From contig JAUNRL010000076.1 of NCBI GenBank assembly GCA_030535715.1, forward strand, positions 1 to 5,369: a stretch of 5,369 nt of DNA, given 5' to 3'. The number at the start of each line of letters is the position of its first letter. The stretch's first letter is position 1. Source of the DNA: Bacillota bacterium (GTDB taxonomy: Bacteria > Bacillota > Clostridia > Peptostreptococcales > Anaerovoracaceae). Both the position numbers and the translations under genes were made by a program. The notes under the pieces are model-generated. The model did no database searches, had not been told where the DNA came from, and worked only from the letters and a program-made list of their open reading frames with translations. This document shows, piece after piece, positions 1 through 5,369 of the stretch.

Positions 1-611
1 TCCCGTTTCTTCGTCTTTTCCCAGTACTGGCGCTCCTTATCCGTCAGGCTGGCGCCTGTGGATACCGCGTCCAGCATGATCATCACCTCGTCGTCCTGAA
101 GGGCCTTGACCTCCCTCTCCCCTGCCTTGGGCACGCGGATCGGGTTGAAGCCGTCGGTGATGTTTTTCTCCAGCAGGCCGTCCCGGTACAGCTGCTTGAA
201 CAGGACGGATACGGAGGCTTTCTTGCGGGCAAGGGTTTTGCTGCCGTTCTGGTAGACGGTAATGCCGTCTTCCTCTTCCACGGTGTATTCCCGGCACCAG
301 TCGACAAACATGTTCACGTCCACGGCCAGAATACCACGGAATTCCTCCAGCGTAATGTTCTTCGGCTCCTCCGCCTTCGTCAGATCCGTCTCCCGGATCA
401 GGTACTGGCAGAAAAACCGCACATCACGCAGATAGTTCAGCCGGGTCAGCGGCAGAACGTTCCCCCGCAGGTAGGCGAAATACCCCCGCATGAAGCTCGG
501 AAGCTGACGCTGAATGCCTTCGCACTCCGTCTCGGTTTCACGCTGGCGAAGAACCACGTTATCCGGTTTGTCGCTGCGGTTATGCAGTTTTACTTTCTTT
601 TTTTCAGCCAT
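1..611 (-). CDS. Tyrosine recombinase/integrase (Xer-like), N-terminal part, truncated by window edge
   Basis: This open frame has 203 complete codons and continues past the left edge with no stop. Proteins of this family cut and rejoin DNA at specific sites through a tyrosine nucleophile. The visible part looks like the N-terminal core-binding (SAM-like) domain: a lysine-rich start (MAEKKKVK), a helix around residues 37-48 (LPSFMRGYFAYL), the segment TRLNYLRDVRFFCQYL at about 56-71, and KTLARKKASVSVLFKQLY at about 125-142, followed by NPIRVPKAGEREVKAL (156-171), which normally leads into the catalytic domain. None of the catalytic Arg/His/Tyr residues is in view, so activity cannot be judged. 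The ATG at 611 is the only usable start: the frame upstream closes with TGA at 650-648 and has no other ATG, GTG or TTG. It overlaps the miaA end by 22 bases, so translation is probably coupled. It could be a housekeeping Xer protein or an integrase-like paralogue; the symbol is left blank. Confidence 0.8.
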   Translation of the reverse strand, partial: MAEKKKVKLHNRSDKPDNVVLRQRETETECEGIQRQLPSFMRGYFAYLRGNVLPLTRLNYLRDVRFFCQYLIRETDLTKAEEPKNITLEEFRGILAVDVNMFVDWCREYTVEEEDGITVYQNGSKTLARKKASVSVLFKQLYRDGLLEKNITDGFNPIRVPKAGEREVKALQDDEVMIMLDAVSTGASLTDKERQYWEKTKKR

Positions 612-1531
612 TGAAGCACATCCCCGGTGATCGTTTGTTCCGCGTCGTCATCCGTCAGGTCAAACCAGACCATGCCCCTGTACCGGCGGAACCAGGTGAG
701 CTGCCGTTTGGCGTAATGCCGCGTGTTTTTCTTTATCTGAGCTACAGCCTCCTCCAGCGTGTTTTCGCCGCTGAGAAAGGCAATCAGCTCCTTGTAGCCT
801 ATTCCCTGCATGGAAATGTCCTCCGCGGTCAGCCCCTGGGCAGCCAGACGACGGACTTCCTCCATAAGACCGCGGGCCATCATGTCCTCCACGCGGCGCT
901 CGATCCGGCCGTAGAGCTTCTTCCGGTCCATGGTGAGCCCGATGAGCACCGGATCGATTTCCGGGTTTTCCCGGCGGATATCCTGAAACTCCTGAACCCG
1001 CTCCTCGCCCAGCTGCAGGCGCTCCAGAGCGCGGATGATCTTTTTCACGTTATTCGGATGGATCCGCGCGGCGGCAGCGGGATCCAGAGCGGCAAGTTCC
1101 CGGTGCAGCGCCTCTCCGCCTTCTTCCTCTGCCCGGCACTCCAGCCGGCGGCGCAGATCCGGATCCTCCGGCCCGTCGCCAAAGTCCATTTCGTAGAGAA
1201 TACCGTTCAGATACAGGCCGGTTCCTCCGCAGACGACGGGCAGCTTTCCCCGGCCGGCAATCTCCCGGATCGCCTTCCGGGCCATCCGCGCGTACTTCGC
1301 CGCGCTGAAGGCTTCCTTCGGATCCGCCACATCAATCATATGGTGCGGCACCCTCGCCTGCTCTTCCTTCGTCGGCTTGGCGCTGCCGATATCCATGCCC
1401 CGGTAAATCTGCATGGAGTCGCAGGAAATGATCTCCCCGCCCAGTTTTTCCGCCAGATTCACAGCCAGAGCGCTTTTTCCCGACGCGGTCGGGCCGGCGA
1501 TCACCAGAATCCGGGTTCTTTCCGCGACCAT
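590..1531 (-). CDS. miaA: tRNA dimethylallyltransferase MiaA
   Basis: MiaA transfers a dimethylallyl group from DMAPP to N6 of adenosine 37 in tRNAs reading codons that begin with U, giving i6A, which steadies codon pairing and limits frameshifting. The 313-residue product matches the usual length. Visible hallmarks: P-loop GPTASGKS at 13-20; DSMQIY at 38-43, whose Asp is the presumed general base; IGSAKP at 48-53; GGTGLY at 102-107 with the conserved Thr; HPNNVKKIIRALE at 158-170; SMQGIGYKEL at 240-249; and TRHYAKRQLTWFRR at 270-283. The start is put at 1531 because GGAGGG lies 7 bases upstream. The ATG at 1537, which overlaps the mutL stop as ATGA, is only 1 base from that site and would add just Met-Ile. 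The frame stays open upstream to 1891, but that part lies inside mutL and has no MiaA similarity. The gene follows mutL directly and overlaps the recombinase gene at its end. Confidence 0.98.
   Translation of the reverse strand: MVAERTRILVIAGPTASGKSALAVNLAEKLGGEIISCDSMQIYRGMDIGSAKPTKEEQARVPHHMIDVADPKEAFSAAKYARMARKAIREIAGRGKLPVVCGGTGLYLNGILYEMDFGDGPEDPDLRRRLECRAEEEGGEALHRELAALDPAAAARIHPNNVKKIIRALERLQLGEERVQEFQDIRRENPEIDPVLIGLTMDRKKLYGRIERRVEDMMARGLMEEVRRLAAQGLTAEDISMQGIGYKELIAFLSGENTLEEAVAQIKKNTRHYAKRQLTWFRRYRGMVWFDLTDDDAEQTITGDVLQWLKKRK
621..625 (-). promoter_or_regulatory. Ribosome binding site of the recombinase gene, inside miaA
   Basis: A GGGGA stretch lies 9 bases upstream of the ATG at 611, within the last codons of miaA. 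It is only a partial match to AGGAGG. Together with the 22-base overlap it suggests that ribosomes finishing miaA help start the downstream gene. It supports 611 as the start, because no other initiation codon exists in that frame. Confidence 0.5.
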
Positions 1532-1533
1532 GA

Positions 1534-3354
1534 TCATACCCTCCGGAACATCTTTTCCAGATCCCGGCGGCTCATCTGCACGATGGTCGGCCGGCCGTGG
1601 GGACAGGACCAGGGATTGCCGCAGGCAGAAAGCTGCCGCAGAAGCGCGTCGGCTTCCTCGGGATGAAGCACATCCCCCGCCTTGACCGCCGACTTGCAGG
1701 AACGGACGATCAGCCGGTCCAGAGAGGCGAACCGGCTCAGATCCGGGTGTCCATCCAGTTCGAGGAAAAACTGCCGCAGAAATTCTTCCGCCTCGCCTTC
1801 CGCCAGGAAAGCCGGAATCTCCCGGACGAGGTATACCCGTTCGCCGAAGTTTTCGATATCGTAGCCCATGCGGCGCACATGGCCGATCCATTCCTCTTCC
1901 GCGGCCTCCGTATCGGCCGAAACGGAAAACTGCAGGGGCACCAGCATGGACTGGCGGAGGGTTTCCTCTTCCCGGTACTGCCGCAGAAACTTTTCGTAGT
2001 AGATCCGTTCATGGGCCGCATGCTGGTCGATCAGAAACAGAGACTCTCCGTCGGTGGTGATCAGGTAGGTTTCAAAGGCAATCCCGATCACGCGAAGGGA
2101 CGGGATGTCCAGACGCGGGTGGCCTTCCGGCACGGATTCGGCGACCAGTTCGTCATTACCTTCTCCTTCCTGTTCCCTGCGCATGGTTTTCAGGATATCA
2201 TTCACATCGACCTGATGCCCGGAGCCGGGTTCCTCCTGTCCGGGAAGGGCCGCGGCGTTCTTCTCTTCCGGGATTGTCTTCGCCGGGTTCTCCCTGTCCG
2301 CGCGGGGCGCGGCGTCATCCTCCGCCGGAATTGCCTTTGCCAGATTCTCTCCGTCCGCGCGGGGCACGGCATCCGCGCCCGCCAGCGCCTTCCGCACGGC
2401 GTCTTCAATGAAATCCTCAATCTGGAACGGATCGTCGAAGCGGATCTCCTTTTTTGTCGGATGGACGTTAACGTCCAGGATCTCCGGCGGAACGGAAAGG
2501 AACAGGAAGGCCACGGGAAAGCGTCCGGTGAACAGACGCTCTTTATACGCCTTCTCCAGCCCGCGCTCCATGCTGCTGCTGGAGACGATCCGGCCGTTGA
2601 CGCAGAAGATCTGCCGGTTCCGGGAGGCGGACGACAGACCCGGCGAGGACACGAATCCCCGGACGACCCAGCCCTTCAGCCGGTCATCCACGGGCACCAG
2701 ATCCTTCTCCAGATCCCGTCCGTAGATGCGCAGGATATTGTCCAGGATATTCCCTTTTCCCGCGGTCTGGATCAGATCCTTTTTGCCGCTGATCAGACGG
2801 AACTTCACATCCGGGTAGGCCAGAGCCATACGGGAAAGGAGGTCGGTGATCCTGCGCCCTTCCGCGCTGTCCGAGCCAAGAAACTTCCGCCTCGCTGGCA
2901 GATTATAGAAGAGGTCATGCACCGTAACGGTCGTCCCGTCGGGACAGCCGATGGCCGTATGGGACAGAATCTCGCTGCCCTCCACCACCAGGCGTCGGCC
3001 CGTTTTCGCCCCGGCCGTCTTGGTCATCATCTCCACCCGGCTCACGGCGCAGATGCTGGCTAGAGCCTCGCCCCGGAAGCCAAGGGTGCCGATGGCGTCC
3101 AAATCCTGCTCCTTTTCGATCTTGCTGGTGGCGTGCCGGCGGAAGGCAATCTCCGCTTCCTCCTGTGGGATGCCGCAACCGTCATCGGTGACCCGCAGGT
3201 AATCCCTGCCGCCACTCCGGATGACAACGGTAAGAGAGCGGGCTCCAGCGTCCAGAGCATTCTCCACCAGTTCCTTGACGATAGAAACCGGCCGGTCGAT
3301 GACCTCGCCAGCGGCGATCTTGTCCGCTACATTTTTATCCAGTACTCTGATCAT
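1534..3354 (-). CDS. mutL: DNA mismatch repair protein MutL with endonuclease motif
   Basis: MutL is the ATP-driven partner recruited by mismatch-bound MutS. The 606-residue product is of normal length and has all parts. The GHKL ATPase has ELVENALDAG at 28-37 (catalytic Glu28, metal-binding Asn32), DDGCGIP at 57-63, TSKI at 76-79 and GFRGEAL at 92-98, then DLFYNLPARRKFL at 147-159. An acidic, Ala/Pro-rich linker spans about 320-395 and holds a tandem repeat. The C-terminal dimerisation/nuclease domain shows DQHAAHERIYYE at 443-454, fitting DQHA(X)2E(X)4E, plus SCKSAVKA at 552-559, CPHGRP at 584-589 and MFRR near the end, the set of metal-site motifs known from nicking MutL proteins. QSMLVP at 468-473 fits the QxxLxP clamp-binding motif. 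These imply a MutL that nicks the new strand itself, unlike the MutH-dependent E. coli type. The ATG at 3354 begins the conserved IRVLDKNVADKIAAGEV N-terminus. mutS ends 18 bases upstream. Confidence 0.98.
   Translation of the reverse strand: MIRVLDKNVADKIAAGEVIDRPVSIVKELVENALDAGARSLTVVIRSGGRDYLRVTDDGCGIPQEEAEIAFRRHATSKIEKEQDLDAIGTLGFRGEALASICAVSRVEMMTKTAGAKTGRRLVVEGSEILSHTAIGCPDGTTVTVHDLFYNLPARRKFLGSDSAEGRRITDLLSRMALAYPDVKFRLISGKKDLIQTAGKGNILDNILRIYGRDLEKDLVPVDDRLKGWVVRGFVSSPGLSSASRNRQIFCVNGRIVSSSSMERGLEKAYKERLFTGRFPVAFLFLSVPPEILDVNVHPTKKEIRFDDPFQIEDFIEDAVRKALAGADAVPRADGENLAKAIPAEDDAAPRADRENPAKTIPEEKNAAALPGQEEPGSGHQVDVNDILKTMRREQEGEGNDELVAESVPEGHPRLDIPSLRVIGIAFETYLITTDGESLFLIDQHAAHERIYYEKFLRQYREEETLRQSMLVPLQFSVSADTEAAEEEWIGHVRRMGYDIENFGERVYLVREIPAFLAEGEAEEFLRQFFLELDGHPDLSRFASLDRLIVRSCKSAVKAGDVLHPEEADALLRQLSACGNPWSCPHGRPTIVQMSRRDLEKMFRRV
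1539..1544 (-). promoter_or_regulatory. Ribosome binding site of miaA, inside the mutL 3' end
   Basis: A strong GGAGGG lies within the last codons of mutL. It is 7 bases from the ATG at 1531 but only 1 base from the ATG at 1537, so it decides the miaA start in favour of 1531. Its placement inside mutL points to translational coupling of the two genes. Confidence 0.75.
2260..2373 (-). repeat. Two-copy 57-base tandem repeat in the MutL linker
   Basis: Two adjacent in-frame 57-base units encode 19 residues each: residues 328-346 (DAVPRADGENLAKAIPAED) and 347-365 (DAAPRADRENPAKTIPEEK). By hand alignment 44 of 57 bases match, including an unbroken block coding for PRAD. A possible third, much weaker copy beginning NAAALPGQEEP follows at 2259-2227. 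The unit is rich in Ala, Pro, Glu and Asp and lies between the ATPase and nuclease domains, where length is usually tolerant. It most likely arose by in-frame duplication and later drift. A role beyond spacing the domains is not shown. Confidence 0.8.
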
Positions 3355-3360
3355 ATTTTT

Positions 3361-3365
3361 TCTCC
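3361..3365 (-). promoter_or_regulatory. Ribosome binding site of mutL
   Basis: GGAGA lies in the 18-base gap between the mutS stop and the mutL ATG, with GGAG placed 7 bases before the ATG, followed by an A-rich spacer. It supports the start at 3354. The gap holds no room for a separate promoter, so mutL is probably read from the mutS transcript. Confidence 0.7.
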
Positions 3366-3372
3366 GGGAGTT

Positions 3373-5369
3373 CTATCCCAGATGTTCCTTCAGTTCTTCC
3401 AGAATGCGCAGCGCCTCAGAGGGCGTTGTATTCATCAGATCCAGGCCGCGGATCCGCTGAGAAACGGGATCCGGCACCTGGGCAAACAGGGACAGCTGCT
3501 CATCGGCCGAATCCGCCTTCGTCTCCGCCGGTTCACCGCCTTCATCCAGCAACGCCGCCTTATTGTCTTTCATGTCGTCGTTCAGGGTGTCCAGGTGACG
3601 CTGGGCATCGGCAAGCAGTTCCTCTGGCACACCGGCCAGTTTCGCCACGTGAATACCGTAACTGCGGCTGGCCCGCCCCTCCACAATCCTGTGCAGGAAG
3701 ACCACTTCCCCGTTCTCCTCGGCCACATCCACGCTCAGGTTGCACACGCCGGGAAGTTTCCCCTCCAGTACGGTCATCTCGTGGTAATGAGTGGCGAAAA
3801 GGGTGCGGATCCGGCGCCGGGGGCGGCACAGATATTCCGCCGCCGCCCAGGCGATGGACAGACCGTCGTAGGTGCTGGTGCCCCGGCCGATTTCGTCCAG
3901 AATCACCAGGCTCCGTTCTGTGGCGGAGTTCAGAATATAGGCCAGTTCACTCATTTCCACATAGAAGGTGCTCTGTCCCTGGGCCAGATTGTCCGAGGCG
4001 CCGATCCGGGTAAATATCCGGTCGCAGACCCCGATCCGAGCGTGTTCGGCGGGCACGAAGCAGCCGGCCTGGGCCATGAGAACGATCAGGGCGGTCTGCC
4101 GCATATAGGTGGATTTACCGGACATGTTCGGGCCGGTGATGATCAGCATACCGGCCTTCTCCCGGTCGATCCAGGTGTCATTGCTGACGAACAGTCCGTC
4201 CCGGATGGTCTGCTCGATCACCGGATGACGCCCCCGCTCGATGAGAATCTCGTCGCCCTCATCCACCTGGGGACGGGTGTATTCGTTCTTTTCGCCGACG
4301 TGGGCAAAGGACAGCAGCACATCCAGCACCGCGATGGCCCCGCTGGTTTCCTGAATGGCCGGGATCCGCTCCTGCAGCCTGCCACGGATCTTCGAAAACA
4401 GCTGGTATTCCAGCTTGTTGATTTCGGTCTCCGCGTTGAGAACCAGCCGTTCCGTCTCCTTCAGCTGAGGGGTGACGAACCGCTCGCTGCCCACCAGGGT
4501 CTGCTTGCGGATATAATCCTCCGGAACCAGATCATAAGCAGATTTGGTGACCTCCAGATAATAGCCGAAGACCTTGTTGTAGCCCACCTTCAGCTTCTTG
4601 ATGCCGGTTCGCTCCCTCTCCTTCTGCTCCAGAGAGGCAATCCATTCCCGGGCGTCCCGGATGGACAGTTTCAGATCATCCAGTTCCTCTGAAAAGCCTT
4701 CCCGGATCACGCCGCCCTCGGCAATGGTCATGGGCGGGTCGTCCACAATGCTGCGGGAAATCAGATCGTGCACATCCTCCATGCAGTGGATCTGATCGTG
4801 AAGCTGCTGCAGCAGCGGTGAACAGCATCCGTCAAGTTCCTCCCGTATGCCGGGCAGCACGGCGCAGGACCCCTGCAGGGCGATCAGATCCCTGCCGTTG
4901 GCTTTGCCCGCAGCCACCCTTCCGGCCAGACGCTCGAAGTCGTAAATCTGTTTCAGCGCATCCTTCAGATCGTTGCGCAGCAGAACCTCCTTCGTCAGCT
5001 CCTCCACCGCGTCCAGACGGGCGTTGATGCGCGCCGCGTCGTTCAGCGGCTCCCGAAGCCATCGCTTCATCTTTCGGGAACCCATGGCTGTGTGTGTGCG
5101 GTCAAGAACGCCCAACAGCGACCCCTGCACCCGGTTTTCATACAGAGTCTCCGTCAGCTCCAGATTCCGGATCGTGGCCTTGTCCAGCGCCATATGATCG
5201 CCCAGGGCATAGACCTTCAGCTGGGAAATGTGGGTTAGATCCGTCTTCTGGGTGTCGGCAATGTACAAAAGCAACGCCCCCAGGCTGACCTGCCCCGGCC
5301 CGTTTTCCGCGATGCCCAGACCCTGGAGGGAATCGGCATGAAACTGCATCCGGATCCGGTCCGCTGCCG
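3373..5369 (-). CDS. mutS: DNA mismatch repair protein MutS, N-terminus outside the window
   Basis: MutS is the dimeric sensor that binds mismatches and small loops and, on ATP exchange, becomes a sliding clamp that recruits MutL. The window holds the last 664 residues. About 200 are missing, including the mismatch-binding domain with its Phe-x-Glu motif. Present in order: the end of the connector; the lever/core domain (ATIRNLELTETL, LDRTHTAMGSRKMKRWL); the clamp (FGYYLEVTKSAY, KQTLVGSERFVTPQLKE); and the ABC-type ATPase with Walker A GPNMSGKST at bases 4134-4108, the segment STFYVEMSE, Walker B LVILDEIGRGTSTYDG with its Asp-Glu at 3897-3892, and the switch region ATHYHEM. The C-terminal tail has QLSLF at 3498-3484, a textbook sliding-clamp-binding pentapeptide, then a short conserved end (GLDLMNTTPSEALRILEELK) matching the tetramerisation region. 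The frame is open to the edge, so the Met at 5349 is internal, not the start. The stop is TAG at 3375-3373. Confidence 0.98.
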   Translation of the reverse strand, partial: AADRIRMQFHADSLQGLGIAENGPGQVSLGALLLYIADTQKTDLTHISQLKVYALGDHMALDKATIRNLELTETLYENRVQGSLLGVLDRTHTAMGSRKMKRWLREPLNDAARINARLDAVEELTKEVLLRNDLKDALKQIYDFERLAGRVAAGKANGRDLIALQGSCAVLPGIREELDGCCSPLLQQLHDQIHCMEDVHDLISRSIVDDPPMTIAEGGVIREGFSEELDDLKLSIRDAREWIASLEQKERERTGIKKLKVGYNKVFGYYLEVTKSAYDLVPEDYIRKQTLVGSERFVTPQLKETERLVLNAETEINKLEYQLFSKIRGRLQERIPAIQETSGAIAVLDVLLSFAHVGEKNEYTRPQVDEGDEILIERGRHPVIEQTIRDGLFVSNDTWIDREKAGMLIITGPNMSGKSTYMRQTALIVLMAQAGCFVPAEHARIGVCDRIFTRIGASDNLAQGQSTFYVEMSELAYILNSATERSLVILDEIGRGTSTYDGLSIAWAAAEYLCRPRRRIRTLFATHYHEMTVLEGKLPGVCNLSVDVAEENGEVVFLHRIVEGRASRSYGIHVAKLAGVPEELLADAQRHLDTLNDDMKDNKAALLDEGGEPAETKADSADEQLSLFAQVPDPVSQRIRGLDLMNTTPSEALRILEELKEHLG

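Noticed and set aside
37..307. Small open frames in other frames over the recombinase gene
   Set aside because: Their translations are low-complexity Arg/Gly/Pro-rich and overlap the better supported minus-strand frame that runs from 611 to the edge.
611..1666. Plus-strand open frame opposite miaA (351 codons)
   Set aside because: It lies antisense to well-conserved miaA and its translation looks like a mirror of that coding sequence, with no motif of its own.
1532..1891. In-frame upstream extension of miaA of 120 residues
   Set aside because: It lies wholly within the conserved C-terminal nuclease domain of mutL, its sequence resembles no MiaA segment, and a strong ribosome binding site marks the shorter start.
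1597..3063. Long plus-strand open frame opposite mutL (488 codons)
   Set aside because: It is entirely antisense to a strongly supported mutL, its translation has no recognisable motifs, and GC-rich codon bias readily gives such frames.
3362..3370. Inverted repeat CTCC-G-GGAG in the mutS-mutL gap as a terminator or hairpin
   Set aside because: The loop would be a single base, too tight to fold, and no T-run follows; the GGAG is simply the mutL ribosome binding site.
3133..4692. Long plus-strand open frame opposite mutS (519 codons)
   Set aside because: It is antisense to the MutS core, clamp and ATPase regions, shows no domain signature, and is explained by codon bias on the true strand.
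5349..5349. ATG at 5349 as the mutS start
   Set aside because: The frame stays open to the right edge and the residues after this Met correspond to the middle of MutS, so the true start is outside the window.

Overview
The window is a compact minus-strand gene cluster from a bacterial chromosome. Read in the direction of transcription (right to left), it holds the 3' three-quarters of mutS, a complete mutL, a complete miaA, and the 5' part of a tyrosine-recombinase (Xer/integrase-like) gene that runs off the left edge. Junctions are very tight: 18 bases between mutS and mutL, about 2 bases between mutL and miaA, and a 22-base overlap between miaA and the recombinase gene. No intergenic space is large enough for a clear promoter or terminator, so the four genes are most simply read as one transcription unit whose promoter lies to the right of the window.

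The organism is probably a fairly GC-rich member of the Clostridia (Firmicutes). I infer this from the mutS-mutL-miaA order, the GGAG-type ribosome binding sites, a MutL carrying the metal-binding nuclease motif used by bacteria without MutH, and a recombinase N-terminus resembling integrase-like proteins I associate with Clostridia. This is a family-level impression; the sequence does not name a species.

Layout: 5369-3373 mutS (N-terminus missing); 3354-1534 mutL, with a tandem repeat in its linker at 2373-2260; 1531-590 miaA; 611-1 recombinase N-terminal region (C-terminal catalytic part missing). There is no gene-free stretch longer than 18 bases.

MutS and MutL act together: MutS recognises mismatches and recruits MutL, which here has the residues of a nicking endonuclease. 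Both carry recognisable sliding-clamp-binding motifs (QLSLF in MutS, QSMLVP in MutL), which fits clamp-directed, methylation-independent strand discrimination. MiaA prenylates A37 of tRNAs that read U-starting codons and is a classical genomic neighbour of mutL. The recombinase has no obvious biochemical link to the others beyond co-transcription. I see no convincing sign of a new defence or mobile system. The points most worth a second look are the recombinase at the operon end, the duplicated MutL linker segment, and a roughly three-fold excess of GATC tetramers across the window.
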